Made by a program: the position numbers and the translations under genes. Below, piece after piece: positions 34,002-45,943 of a stretch of 64,000 nt of DNA. Numbering within the stretch: position 1 is the stretch's first letter; each line of letters begins with the position of its first letter. The notes beneath the pieces are model-generated. The model had not been told where the DNA came from. It did no database searches and saw only the letters and a list, made by a program, of their open reading frames with translations. Where the stretch lies: positions 576,001-640,000 of the forward strand of contig JAOTOM010005179.1 in NCBI GenBank assembly GCA_034440615.1, written 5' to 3'. This DNA comes from Ashinkailepas kermadecensis. Lineage: Eukaryota; Arthropoda; Thecostraca; Neolepadidae.

Positions 34002-35687
34002 CATCATGATATGGGCCACCACGCCAAGCTATTTTTTTGCCGGAATTGTGAATTATTGGCAGATAATCCCACTGATTCCTAAATAGCACTTTTGAACGCG
34101 GCAGGGTGATGGACATCCCAGCTAACCTGTTTACAAAGGCCATTAAACTTTCCTGCGTCATTTGATGTCAGTAATTCAATTTGACTTCAGGTTATCTTCT
34201 TCTGCATTCGAATCATTCTGAGATTAATCCGGACAGATGAAGCTAAATTTACACCCATGCTTGGCGCTGGGTAGAAGAAAATGACGTTTTCTGACACTAG
34301 TTCAAAGATTTCCGACGTGAGGTCTTTGTTTCGACCTCATCTGCCCTTTAGCCTGTGGTTGAAATGCAGAGCACATCGTTGATATTACAAGGTGCTGGGG
34401 AATATCCTGCAGAACGTGTTGAGAGTGTAACTGTTGCTGCTTTTACACAGGGAGTGATTCAACGTGAACATTCTCGATTTTGTTTTGCGGACAATTGATC
34501 GCCAAGCAAATCTGGAAAACCAACCAGTGACGTTTAGCACAACAATCATGTACCAATCACAGGGTGTCTTCGCGTGCATCACGATGGGTCTTGTTTCATG
34601 TGGCTGGTGCGTTTCGCTTAGACACGCTAGGGGTGCAGCCCTCCCCTCTCTCCACCTGCACAGGCGGAAGTTAGCGATGTGCCTTATATCGATGAGAATT
34701 AATGACGCACAGCTGGGAATTTGCCGACCATGAAGATACAAATTAAGAAACCTCACAGGTCTGCATGAGACAACCTCTTGTACGGAGCTGAATCAAATAC
34801 TGCCTTGGCTATGACCTAACGAATGTCTCAGCAACCACCTGTAACGACTCTGAACAAGCAGACCCCATGATTGCTTATGTAAATAGTTGCCAGGTTATGT
34901 CAGTATATTAACCCACAACGTCAAATTAGATGCAATTTTAGTATAACCAATGTGTCCAATTGGTTGCAGTTTCAAGTTATGGGCATTGTCAAACCATAAT
35001 GTTTTATCTGCGCCATTTCCACGTTCAGATAGTGCCATTGGTATCAATTCAGCTGGAATTTCCAAAAGAAAACAGGTAAATGTGAAGGCAGCATGAATTC
35101 ATGAATTAGTGACCCGATTTAGCCTCATAACTGCTCAGGCGTGTTAAGGTGTTGCTAACTATCGTGTGCCAAGCATTCTGTAAAGTGTCATATTGCGGTC
35201 TGACCTGTGTCGTTAGCTATGCACGCTATGAATTAGATCAGACGAGCGAATTTTTTTTCTCTCTAGAACATATACTTCATCCTGTTTACTTCTCTGCACT
35301 ATCTCGGGATTGCTGGCTATCGAATAAACCTTGCTGGTACTGTATGTCCGGTAAACATTTGATATGCGTGGAGGTAATGGAATGGTCTCACGCATTGAAA
35401 TATTCTACATTATATGCTGTCAATTGCACATTTAAGTTATGAAAAGCAGAACCTTGTCTCGTGGGAGCCATTACGTTACTTTTCTTGTGCCTTTACCTTT
35501 GCAATTTGTGGTGAAATAGCGAGACCCAGGACTTAACCATTTTATTACAAGTTGCACAAAGTGCGAAGGCAATGAATGCATCTGTCGGAGCGTAAATTTT
35601 GGAGATGAGATTCTGTGCGGACCGGCAAGTAAGTGTTCAATGGAATGTGTCCGGAGTAAATGTCCGTGTCGGAATGCGTCACGTGGC
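34002..35687. other. Unassigned unique DNA
   Basis: AT-moderate. Frames up to 123 codons (34385-34756, minus) have no motif. No element recognised. Confidence 0.4.
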
Positions 35688-35737
35688 GTTTGCGCTCTGT
35701 TGCGTGTCAGACGTTTGCGCTCTGTTGCGTGTCAGAC
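35688..35737. repeat. 25-bp perfect tandem doublet
   Basis: GTTTGCGCTCTGTTGCGTGT followed by CAGAC occurs at 35688 and 35713 head to tail. Confidence 0.9.
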
Positions 35738-36575
35738 GCACCGGAAGGGCTACGGCTCTTACCGTTGGACGATATCCGGATCAGAGCTGGCTCGTGGCCC
35801 ACCGACCGCCTCGCCTCCTATCTCCGCTGCAGGCAATCGCGACCCAATGAAGAGGCAACGATTGCACCGTCACCATGGCTGGAACTGTCCACTCTGGGTT
35901 TCCAGTGGCTGCCGACGACTGGGCAGGCGGACATTTGCCGCTATCTCACCGCAGAAGCCTCCTCTTGCCTCCAGCAATCGCCGTTATCTCAATGGTTTTA
36001 TTGGTTTTTTATTGAAGGACGGTTAATCCTTTGACTTGGGACGTTTGCCTTTTGCTTAGTCATTTTATTGCCTGGCGATACAATCACACTGCTGGTGTGA
36101 GCCATTGCGGCACCAAAACCCATGACTCGATTTCTTCTACTTTGGTTGATAAAATATTCGGCTCAGCTTGCTTCGCTCCTATTGCATAATATGTAAAGGA
36201 CGCTCGTTTTCAGGTTCACGTGAACTTTGTGCCATCCTAATTGGTTTTGTCAGACGGCTTGTGGGTCGTTCGCCCCTCGCGTGACCCTACAATAAACGCT
36301 GGCGGTGTCATTATGCCATAAAAGTATCCCAAACCCTTTCAACTGTCTTAGAATGCGGGCGAACTGCCTGCGACATACCTCTTTGATGCTCCGTAACTGG
36401 AACGGCTCATGACGTTGATATTAACTATGCAGCACCGTGGATGGACGCTGAAGTGAACATTCAGCTTGAACCCAGTTCAAAGTGCGGTTGCTTGTTATTG
36501 TAACCCATAAGTATGTTCATCTTGAGATGGGTGCTACGTCCACGCGACCTACGATTGATGCCATTTAGCCGAGAT
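35738..36575. other. Unassigned unique DNA
   Basis: 35738-36030 is GC-rich and lies under three overlapping frames of 83-128 codons (for example 35640-36026, plus) with no recognisable domain. The rest is AT-moderate. Confidence 0.4.
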
Positions 36576-36642
36576 CACAGCCGTGTACTATGGTCGGCTG
36601 GAACGACCATAGCACAGCCGTGTGCTATGGTCGGCTGGAACG
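36576..36642. repeat. 37-bp direct doublet with an internal inverted word
   Basis: CACAGCCGTGTACTATGGTC followed by GGCTG recurs as CACAGCCGTGTGCTATGGTC followed by GGCTGGAACG. Between them GACCATAG is the inverted match of CTATGGTC, so the segment can also fold as a short hairpin. Confidence 0.8.
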
Positions 36643-36978
36643 CATTCCGAACACTCAATGAATTGACAGAATAACTCAGCGATGCGGATTGAATATGTAT
36701 GGATGGTGTTCGGTTTCCTGCGGTGGAGTAAGATTACCGGGGACACACTCAATGTATGCATCAATATCTAAAACTGTTGGGCGCCCGACGGCATCGGTAC
36801 CTCACTGTCCAACGCCACTGCACGAGCGCTGACACTTCGATACTCAGCCTGTCGTCTGTCAAGACCTGTCCGCGCCGTAACATCAAATCAGCAGCGCACC
36901 ACATAGCCAACTGGCGTTCTCCGAGTGACGACTTGCATTAGAAGTGGTGTGCGGACAAGACGCGACACTGCCCCGTGC
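36643..36978. other. Unassigned unique DNA
   Basis: Spacer before the 87-bp array; no recognisable gene. Confidence 0.4.
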
Positions 36979-38197
36979 CCACAGCGGGCGCCATCTGGGC
37001 AGAGGCCGGCCGGCGCCCTATCGTGTTGCAGTCCCATCTCGCGGCCGGCTGGCGGTGGGGCGGACGCAGCACGGGCGCCATCTGGGCAGAGGCCGGCGCC
37101 CTATCGTGTTGCAGTCCCATCTCGCCGCCGGCTGGCGGTGGGGCGGACGCAGCACGGGCGCCATCTGGGCAGAGGCCGGCCGGCGCCCTATCGTGTTGCA
37201 GTCCCATCTCGCGGCCGGCTGGCGGTGGGGCGGACGCAGCACGGGCGCCATCTGGGCAGAGGCCGGCCGGCGCCCTATCGTGTTGCAGTCCCATCTCGCG
37301 GCCGGCTGGCGGTGGGGCGGACGCAGCGCGGGCGCCATCTGGGCAGAGGCCGGCCGGCGCCCTATCGTGTTGCAGTCCCATCTCGCGGCCGGCTGGCGGT
37401 GGGGCGGACGCAGCGCGGGCGCCATCTGGGCAGAGGCCGGCCGGCGCCCTATCGTGTTGCAGTCCCATCTCGCGGCCGGCTGGCGGTGGGGCGGACGCAG
37501 GCACGGGCGCCATCTGGGCAGAGGGCCGGCCGGCGCCCTATCGTGTTGCAGTCCCATCTCGCGGCCGGCTGGCGGTGGGGCGGACGCAGCGCGGGCGCCA
37601 TCTGGGCAGAGGCCGGCCGGCGCCCTATCGTGTTGCAGTCCCATCTCGGGGCGGGGTGGGGGGGGGGGGGGGGGGGCGCGCGGGCCTTGGGAGCCGTTGC
37701 AGTCCCATCTCGCGGCCGGCTGGCGGTGGGGCGGACGCAGCACGGGCGGCCGTCTGGGCAGAGGCCGGCCGGCGCCCTATCGTGTTGCAGTCCCATCTCG
37801 CGGCCGGCTGGCGGTGGGGCGGACGCAGCACGGGCGCCATCTGGGCAGAGGCCGGCCGGCGCCCTATCGTGTTGCAGTCCCATCTCGCGGCCGGCTGGCG
37901 GTGGGGCGGACGCAGCACGGGCGGCCGTCTGGGCAGAGGCCGGCCGGCGCCCTATCGTGTTGCAGTCCCATCTCGCGGCCGGCTGGCGGTGGGGCGGACG
38001 CAACACGGGCGGCCGTCTGGGCAGAGGCCGGCCGGCGCCCTATCGTGTTGCAGTCCCATCTCGCGGCCGGCTGGCGGTGGGGCGGACGCGGCACGGGCGG
38101 CCGTCTGGGCAGAGGCCGGCCGGCGCCCTATCGTGTTGCAGTCCCATCTCGCGGCCGGCTGGGGGTTGGGGCGGACGCAGCACGGGCGGCCGTCTGC
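36979..38197. repeat. 87-bp GC-rich minisatellite, about 13 copies
   Basis: The CCATCTGGGC anchor recurs at 36991, 37078, 37161, 37248, 37335, 37422, 37510 and 37598, then (as CCATCTGGGC or CCGTCTGGGC) at about 37750, 37837, 37925, 38013 and 38101. Units include GTTGCAGTCCCATCTCGCGG and CTGGCGGTGGGGCGGACGCA. Left units carry GGGCGCCATC; most right units carry GGGCGGCCGTC. One unit lacks 4 bp (37091). A damaged region at 37645-37700 contains a run of about 18 G. Because 87 is divisible by three, three plus-strand frames of 429-571 codons stay open; I treat these as artefacts. Confidence 0.95.
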
Positions 38198-38400
38198 GTC
38201 GCCGTCCCATCTGCATACGGCGGCCCGGCCGGCCGTCCCGTGCCGCCCGAGCCTGACGACCTAATAAAGCCATTACCGGGATGGCGCACGGCCGTCGCAG
38301 TGGCCGGTAACGCGCTCGTGGCCGCCCACTTGGTGTGGGAGAATCGTCGTCGGCACAGGTGGCCCCGCTGCCGAGGTGTGGCCGTCGACGATGTGCGTGG
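38198..38400. other. CpG-rich spacer
   Basis: GC-rich DNA between two arrays. No product recognised. Confidence 0.4.
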
Positions 38401-38592
38401 TCGAGCGGGCGCCAGCCGAGCCTGTCGACCGGGAGCCAGCCGAGCGCCCGGCCAGCCGAGCAGGCGTCTGTCGATCGGGCGTCTGTCGAGCGGGCGCCAG
38501 CCGAGCAGGCGTCTGTCAATCGGGCGTCTGTCGAGCGGGCGCCAGCCGAGCAGGCGTCTGTATCGGGCGTCTGTGGAGCGGGCGCCAGCCGA
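38401..38592. repeat. 45-bp minisatellite, about 3 copies plus degenerate left edge
   Basis: GAGCAGGCGTCTGTCGATCG followed by GGCGTCTGTCGAGCGGGCGCCAGCC begins at 38458, 38503 and 38548 (the last shortened). CGAGCGGGCGCCAGCC and CCGGGAGCCAGCC-like fragments extend left to 38401. The ERAPAEQASVDRASV-type translation is a shadow of the repeat. Confidence 0.88.
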
Positions 38593-38725
38593 CGGCCGGC
38601 GCCCGACATCGGCCGTCGCCGGCCCGCTGTCTCGCCACCCAGCCAGCTGTTTGATGTGAACAGAGCGTGGCCGAGATGTTGGCTGCCAGCTGGGCCGGGC
38701 CGGCCGACCCGCGTCTGCGCGTCTG
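38593..38725. other. CpG-rich spacer
   Basis: GC-rich, no gene recognised. Confidence 0.4.
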
Positions 38726-38790
38726 CGTGACGCTGCGTGACGTGACGTGACGTGCGTGACGTGACGCGGCTCGCCGTAGTGACGTCACGC
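38726..38790. promoter_or_regulatory. TGACGT-rich cluster, possible CRE/ATF-like sites
   Basis: The words GTGACG and TGACGTGACGTGACGTG repeat over 50 bases, and the full palindrome TGACGTCA lies at 38780-38787. TGACGTCA is the classical CREB/ATF target. The cluster may equally be a 5-bp microsatellite of GACGT, and no nearby gene gives it a target, so regulation is only an inference. Confidence 0.3.
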
Positions 38791-39074
38791 GCCGCGTCGG
38801 CTGGCTTGCGGTCATTGCAGTCGCTCCGGAGAGTCGCATCTACGCGCACTGGAAAATCAGCCAGAACACATGCCTCTCTCAATTGAACAATCATGTGTAC
38901 AATCATGTCCAGGCGCAACTTGCTGTGTATCCACGCCTCCCTTGCCTCCATCTCCCGACTGCTTCAATCCTCAGCCAGGCCTGTGGTCATACAACACAAT
39001 CGATTAAATCAAGCTGTCGGTGAGAGATCATTTGGGTGTCTTCACATTTTTGGCGAAACTCAAAGGCGGCGGAA
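38791..39074. other. Unassigned spacer
   Basis: Unique DNA before the 101-bp array, no gene recognised. Confidence 0.4.
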
Positions 39075-39994
39075 GATTAGGTGTGGCCTCTTGAAGCCAT
39101 TCGCTACCTGTAACGCTCACACGCGTAATGCGAAATGTCAGGATGTCCCACTCCCTCCCCATCCCTCTCCCCTCGGATTAGGTGTGGCCTCTTGAAGCCA
39201 TTCGCTACCTGTAACGCTCACACGCGTAATGCGAAATGTCAGGATGTCCCACTCCCTCCCCCATCCCTCTCCCTCGGATTAGGTGTGGCCTCTTGAAGCC
39301 ATTCGCTACCTGTAACGCTCACACGCGTAATGCGAAATGTCAGGATGTCCCACTCCCTCCCCATCCCTCTCCCCTCGGATTAGGTGTGGCCTCTTGAAGC
39401 CATTCGCTACCTGTAACGCTCACACGCGTAATGCGAAATGTCAGGATGTCCCACTCCTCCCCTATCCCTCTCCCCTCGGATTAGGTGTGGCCTCTTGAAG
39501 CCATTCGCTACCTGTAACGCTCACACGCGTAATGCGAAATGTCAGGATGTCCCACTCCCTCCCCATCCCTCTCCCTCGGATTAGGTGTGGCCTCTTGAAG
39601 CCATTCGCTACCTGTAACGCTCACACGCGTAATGCGAAATGTCAGGATGTCCCACTCCCTCCCCATCCCTCTCCCTCGGATTAGGTGTGGCCTCTTGAAG
39701 CCATTCGCTACCTGTAACGCTCACACGCGTAATGCGAAATGTCAGGATGTCCCACTCCCTCCCCCATCCCTCTCCCCTCGGATTAGGTGTGGCCTCTTGA
39801 AGCCATTCGCTACCTGTAACGCTCACACGCGTAATGCGAAATGTCAGGATGTCCCACTCCCTCCCCTATCCCTCTCCCCTCGGATTAGGTGTGGCCTCTT
39901 GAAGCCATTCGCTACCTGTAACGCTCACACGCGTAATGCGAAATGTCAGGATGTCCCACTCCCTCCCCCATCCCTCTCCCCTCGGATTCCACCA
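39075..39994. repeat. 99-112-bp (about 101-bp) minisatellite, 9 copies
   Basis: GATTAGGTGTGGCCTCTTGA starts units at 39075, 39176, 39277, 39378, 39479, 39579, 39679, 39781 and 39893. The body (GCCATTCGCTACCTGTAACG, CGTAATGCGAAATGTCAGGA) is essentially identical in all copies. Variation is confined to the C/T tract ACTCCCTCCCCATCCCTCTC, which gains or loses single C bases or has CCTATCC. The first unit joins unique sequence at GGCGGCGGAA, and the last ends CTCGGATTCCACC. Confidence 0.96.
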
Positions 39995-40730
39995 CAATCC
40001 GCATTAAACATGAACCTTGAAATGCCTCCAAACCCTCTTTGAAAATTGATCTTTGATCTTGTAGGAACAATTGCAACATGTGGGTACAATTTAAGCAAGC
40101 TTTTCCGACTTCGATCGATATTTGGAATATATCATGAACACACATAAGTATTGTGACATTGCATAGCAACACAAACTTATTGCTAGAATATACCAATGAC
40201 CCAAGTGTGAAAAATGCACTTCAAAGGATACATTATCTAGAATCAGTATTTTATCGGATAATCTGCCATAGCTTCTGCTCAAACTAGGATTTAGGCTATT
40301 TGTAGCGGCCAGAGAGGGCTGCAGATGATAGAATGACCTGGTGCCGTTGGTGCCGACGAGCGTGGATTTCAACGTGTCGTCGCCGTCATCTACAGAGCTA
40401 CGTCAGTTTGAGAATATCTCCAGATTACCTTCGATAGTGATTCACAGCTCAGCCAAGCGGCAATATACCAATCTACTGCCGCCTGGTGTACACCGATCGT
40501 AGGCTCTCCTAGGCCCGGCCATCGCCGGTCGGCCAAAGTGTTTCATAAATTGGATACCGTTCGAGTGCAGCCAATTTAGGAGGCGCCGTAAAGCATGTGG
40601 TCTTTGAACGCTGCGATCACTTCATCTTGAAGGACGCATATTTTTTACGAAATAGAAGACCACCGAGATGTCAGCATGTCTAGCATTGCGAACGCAGGCC
40701 AGACCACTGCTATGTGCTATGTATGTATGT
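39995..40730. other. Unassigned unique DNA
   Basis: AT-moderate; frames of 93-94 codons on the minus strand lack motifs. Confidence 0.4.
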
Positions 40731-40947
<217 letters not shown>

Positions 40948-41036
40948 TATATCCTTCCCTGACTCTATCTATCTCCGTCTCTATCCCTGCTGTCATCTTT
41001 GTCCCTGCCCCTATCTATATCCCGAATTCTCCATTT

Positions 41037-41178
<142 letters not shown>

Positions 41179-41733
41179 TTCAATGCTCAAGTCTTCTTGA
41201 CATGGCCTGCCGTAACTCACCAAAACTTATCATCGGCACACTATCCAATGAAGTCGCATAAATCGTGAACACCTTGGCGGAATTGGCGCACGGCTCCGAC
41301 CCTCGGGTAAATTCAGCTCTTCGTAGTCGTAAGCTTCACATGGGTCGCACAGATATTAAAAGGGTTGAAAATATTGACGTTTTTCGAGCGATATTCCAAC
41401 AACGTTTCCTCTGAGACGAAGGGCGACAAGGAACCAGTAGCAGCGAGAGAGCTCAACAGGAGACTGACGTCGAATGCAGGCGGCATGTGGAATTGACCGT
41501 CGACGTTGTAGATTAGCATTCATTGCATGGAAGAAGTCATGCTGCTCTACTCAGCCAAGCCCTAAGCGGCGTGTTTCCTGTCCATCGCTCGAGCACTCCG
41601 TTACAAACTTGAAACGTTTGTCATGACACGTTGTGTACAAGCAGCCAGTTCAGAGCTATCGAGTCACTTCCACAATATATAAGTTGCGTGCAGTTATGGT
41701 GTTCTGCATCAAGGCGTGCAAGGAATGCTCTCG
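41179..41733. other. Unassigned unique DNA
   Basis: No gene or element recognised. Confidence 0.4.
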
Positions 41734-41910
41734 GTTCGTGCGGCATTCCTGATGGTTCGACATTCCAACTGGCGCGACATTCCGGCTGGTGCGGCATTCT
41801 AGATGGTGCGACATTTTAACTGGTGCAACATTACAGCTGGTGCGGCATTCCAGCTGGTGCAACATTACAGCTGGTACGGCATTCCAGCTGGTGCGGCATT
41901 CCAACTGGTG
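41734..41910. repeat. 17-bp minisatellite, about 10 copies
   Basis: CTGGTGCGGCATTCCAG and its variants (GCGACATT, GCAACATTACAG, TTAA, CTAGA) run head to tail. Left units are the most diverged; the right half alternates CGGCATTCCAG with CAACATTACAG, hinting at a 34-bp dimer. Confidence 0.88.
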
Positions 41911-42240
41911 GTTTTGCCAACATATTTGGTGGATTTGTTCACCACTGCGTCGGCTGTTTGCCCAGCCGGACGGCGTTCGATGGGCTTAAAGATTTCTCAG
42001 TTGGCGCTCGTAAATTAGGTTTCGAGTTTCCGCTCCAAAGAGACAGCACGCCCGCGGGAGCCATACGTTTTAGAAAAGGAGGCCGCCGCCAGAAATAGGA
42101 GAAAAACGCAATTACACTCGAAAAATGTACGACTCTAGAGAAGAATAACTTTTTGTTAGCGGCCTCGCCAGACAGCACGCTGGTTCCAGCCAAGTCACCA
42201 GCCACACGCTGATCAATAATTTCAAGGCGGTGCGAGAGCG
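41911..42240. other. Unassigned unique DNA
   Basis: Spacer between two arrays, no recognised gene. Confidence 0.4.
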
Positions 42241-42681
42241 TCTGCAAACTGTCGCCATCTGCAGGGCAGAGCTGTGTTGGGCATGCCGCATCTCACGGCG
42301 GCTGTCGCTATCTGCAGGGCAGAGCTGTGTTGGGCATGCCGCATCTCACGGCGGCTGTCGCCATCTGCAGGGCAGAGCTGTGTTGGGCATGTCGCATCTC
42401 ATGGCGGCTGTCGCCATCTGCAGGGCAGAGCTGTGTTGGGCATGTCGCATCTCACGGCGGCTGTCGCCATCTGCAGGGCAGAGCTGTGTTGGGCATGTCG
42501 CATCTCACGGCGGCTGTCGCCATCTGCAGGGCAGAGCTGTGTTGGGCATGTCGCATCTCACGGCGGCTGTCGCCATCTGCAGGGCAGAGCTGTGTTGGGC
42601 ATGTCGCATCTCACGGCGGCTGTCGCCATCTGCAGGGCAGAGCTGTGTTGGGCATGTCGCATCTCATGGCGGCTGTCGCCT
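42241..42681. repeat. 53-bp minisatellite, 8 copies
   Basis: CTGCAGGGCAGAGCTGTGTT begins units at 42259, 42312, 42365, 42418, 42471, 42524, 42577 and 42630. Units differ only at GCATGCCGC/GCATGTCGC, TCACGG/TCATGG and GTCGCTAT/GTCGCCAT, so the array is very homogeneous. The 53-bp length rotates the reading frame; open frames of 138-165 codons are by-products. Confidence 0.96.
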
Positions 42682-43216
42682 TTCTGCTGATTCTTATCGT
42701 GCATGCACAAAGCTCTTTTCATGCTGACATTGGCGGCATGATGTCGGCGATGGTAAGTACCGATTACTGCTCTTCCTGGGATCCCAAGTGTGATCCATGG
42801 GACTCTTCCCAAATATGATCCATGGGAATTTAGTGATGCGAGCCAGAGCGACATGAACCATAGTTATGCAAGCTTATGGTTCTGCATAGTCTTAGTCAGC
42901 GTGAGCCATGACTAAAAACGGCAAGCTCAAACTAGTGTCATCAGTCTGGTACGGTTTTAACCATCTAAAAGAACATTTAAAGTTTTTGCCACTTTGTCAC
43001 GGAGCTATGGTAAGTCGTGTTTGCCAAGTGTTCTTGATCGCATAAACATGGTTTAAAGGTGCATCTATTTTCTGAGATGTCATCACTTACGTTCCTTCAC
43101 TTTCAATTCCAGTTATTTTCGTGCTGGAAATAGAGCCCTATTCCTTCGTTTCCGTGTCAGCGAAGCCTGGCTGGCAGGATCGCGTGACTCCCAGCTCCCT
43201 CAGCTGCTCTGACGCT
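42682..43216. other. Unassigned unique DNA
   Basis: A TGATCCATGGGA-like doublet occurs near 42791-42828. No gene recognised. Confidence 0.4.
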
Positions 43217-43848
43217 GACGGGATCTCGTGATCACCAGCCCCCTCAGTTGCTCTGGTGGAGACAGACTCTCAGGACCACCAGTCCTCTCAGCTGCTCTGG
43301 TGGAGACAGACTCTCAGGACCACCAGTCCTCTCAGCTGCCCTGGTAGGGCCGGACTCCCATGACCACCAGCCGCCTCAGCTGCTCTGGTGGGGCCGGACT
43401 CCCGTGACCACCAGCCGCCTCAGCTGCTCTGGTGGGGCCGGACTCCCGTGACCACCAGCCGCCTCAGCTGCTCTGGTGGGGCCGGACTCCCGTGATCACC
43501 AGCCGCCTCAGCTGCTCTGGTGGGGCCGGACTCCCGTGACCACCAGCCGCCTCAGCCGCTCTGGTGGAGCCGGACTCCCGTGACCACCAGCCGCCTCAGC
43601 CGCTCTGGTGGGGCCGGACTCCCGTGATCACCAGCCGCCTCAGCTGCTCTGGTGGGGCCGGACTCCCGTGACCACCAGCCGCCTCAGCCGCTCTGGTGGG
43701 GCCGGACTCCCGTGACCACCAGCCGCCTCAGCTGCTCTGGTGGGGACGGACTCCCGTGATCACCAGCCGCCTCAGCTGCTCTGGTGGGGTCGGACTCTCG
43801 TGACCACCATCCGCCTCAGCCGCTCTGGTGGAGGCGAGGGGGTCGCGC
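43217..43848. repeat. 44-bp minisatellite, 14 copies
   Basis: CTCTGGTGG-type anchors recur at exact 44-bp spacing from 43251 to 43823. The consensus is CCCGTGACCACCAGCCGCCT followed by CAGCTGCTCTGGTGGGGCCGGACT. The left units carry CTCAGGACCACCAGTCCTCT. CAGCTG/CAGCCG and GACCACC/GATCACC are the main variants. Confidence 0.95.
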
Positions 43849-45341
43849 GATCGCCGGCTCAGGTGCCGGTCGGACGTGACTGGAGAAGCGTCCCTGCTCC
43901 GATGTCTCTGCTCGCTGCTCCACTCGCTGCTCCAGTGTCCAGTGCGCGTGCCACGCCGGCGTCAGTCGTCTCTCGTGTCATGGCGCTTTGTTCCGATGCT
44001 AGCCCTTCGTGGCCCGTTTGGAGCAAACTTTTTGCGCGCCGAATCGGCGCTTCAGCGTCGTGGAGACAGAAATGGCCGCTGTAGTCGGTGCCATAAAGTT
44101 TTGATTTGCTCGAATAGTTCTTCAGCAACATTAACGGCTTAGATGGGCCATCGGGGAGTGAAATATTTTGTCGGTGACCTTGCGTCGCGGCCGGCAGCTG
44201 CGACGTCTCGGCTCAGACGCCGGCCAGCTTCCGGGCGACAGAGCATGGCGCGGCCGGCCACTTGTTTTGTCTGGCGCTTGCCGACGTAGGCTAAACACTT
44301 GTAAATTATGTCGCTTCATATTGTTTCGAATGCGCCATCTTGCCGCCGACGACAACATAACTCAAAACCATAATCCGGCCCGACGGTCGACGGCGAGCTC
44401 TCGCCGGCCGACAGCTGCGCGCCGCCGATACGACCCGGCCGAGCTGTCGTCTTTCGCGCCCAACGGCGCGAGCCGCGTCGTTGAGCGATTCTCTACGGCC
44501 TCGGTCGGCTTACAGGTTTCCTGTGTGTCGAGCACGATCAGAAACGCCGCCGGCGGCGCGCTAGATAGCGTGGCGGCCGAGTGTCGACCGGCCCGTAAGG
44601 TACGCGGCGAATATGCCGGCCTGACGGCCAACAGCCGCGCACGGATTATCAGCTCTGGCTGTAGCTGGCCGGACGCCGCTAATTTCCCGGTAAATTTACC
44701 GACGCCGGCTTACTGGTAAGCCGCACCAGAATTTGGTGATGCGTCTCGACAGAAGCTACGAGAGATGAGTATTTTCGGCGCGGCGAGGGGCGCCACGGTC
44801 GCCGCTGCGCCTCGCGCCCGGCCGCCGCCATCGCCTCCCGCGCTAAACTCTCCGCCGGGAAATATGTATGCATGAAACAAAAGACATTAAGCGAGGCTCT
44901 CCAAGATGAAGCGGCAAACTTTGTTGGCTCCCGCAGGTTGGCTTAATAAGGTAAACCCGGGCTTACAAGTTTTCCGGCCTTATTTACGCGACGCTCTGGA
45001 ATTGCATTCCCGGTTGAATTGCCTCTGGTATCTGGCTGAGCGGAAAAAAACAATGCCAACACGAAAACATTCGGACTTGGCTCGTGGTCGCCACTTGATG
45101 CCAATTCACACCAGTGCGAATGGCATGGTGCAGATTATCCCAGTTCCGGCAGGTTTCCTTTTTGTAACCGAGGGTGATATGCCCACTATTTTCTAACGGC
45201 ATGCAATGGGTACTCATCATCAGTGTACTTGAGCGAAGTAGCTTACTACGTTCCAAAATATCGGCATTGTTAATGGATACTGACCATACGAACTGCAGCA
45301 ACCCACCCTCAAAATACGTCGGAGCTGGCGAAATTGGACGT
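43849..45341. other. CpG-rich block and unassigned DNA
   Basis: 43850-44860 is one of the most CpG-rich non-repetitive stretches here (many GCCGGC, CGGCCG and CGCCG words). The longest frame (44168-44719, plus, 183 codons) and its companions have no recognisable domain. 44880-45340 is AT-moderate. Without a transcript or a conserved frame I cannot call a gene or promoter. Confidence 0.4.
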
Positions 45342-45728
45342 GGAAATGGTCTTCAGATGCCGCAATGAGACGTAGGTGGGGATGTTCCTGGGATGAGAAT
45401 AGATATGGGTAGGAGTAGTCTTCAGATGGCGCAATGAGACGTGAGTGGGGACGCTCTTGAGATGGGAGTTGAGGTGGGTAGGAGTAGTCTTTAGGTGGCA
45501 ATGAGACATGGGTGGGGATGTTCCTGAGATGAGAATGGAGGTGTGTAGGAGTAGTCTTCAGATGGTGCAGTGAGACGTGGGTGGGGACGCTCTTGAGATT
45601 GGAGTTGAGGTGGGTAGGAGTAGTCTTCAGGTGGCAATGAGACATGGGTGGGGATGTTCCTGAGATGGGAATGGAGGTGGGTAGGAGTAGTCTTCAGATG
45701 GTGTGGTTAGACGTGGGTGGTGACAATA
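45342..45728. repeat. 69/67-bp alternating minisatellite (136-bp dimer)
   Basis: AGTAGTCTTCAG or AGTAGTCTTTAG anchors lie at 45414, 45483, 45550, 45619 and 45686, with spacings 69, 67, 69, 67. One type carries GATGGxGCAxTGAGACGTGxG and GACGCTCTTGAGAT; the other carries GTGGCAATGAGACATGGGTG and GATGTTCCTGAGAT. The strict alternation shows that a dimer has been amplified. Confidence 0.92.
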
Positions 45729-45943
45729 TTGGAATGGGGTGATGGAACTTGGTCGAGAGTGCATTCAATGAAGCGTTGATGGGAGCTCTGGGTAGCGTAG
45801 AGCCGACACTAGTTGGAGGGGAGTGCGAGTGTTCGTGGGAAGGCCGCATCTGTCTGTCACTGGTGTCGGTTGAAGACCGTATTTGGCAACATGTCACTAG
45901 GAATGCCACAGTGAAGTGTCTGTTGAGTGATGGAGTCAAGTCG
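45729..45943. other. Unassigned spacer
   Basis: Unique DNA between two arrays. Confidence 0.4.

Noticed and set aside
36944..38659. 571-codon plus-strand open frame
   Set aside because: It follows the 87-bp array (29 codons per unit); two other plus frames and several minus frames are also open.
41755..41767. tRNA B-box (GGTTCGACATTCC)
   Set aside because: It lies inside the 17-bp minisatellite, with no A-box or cloverleaf arms around it.
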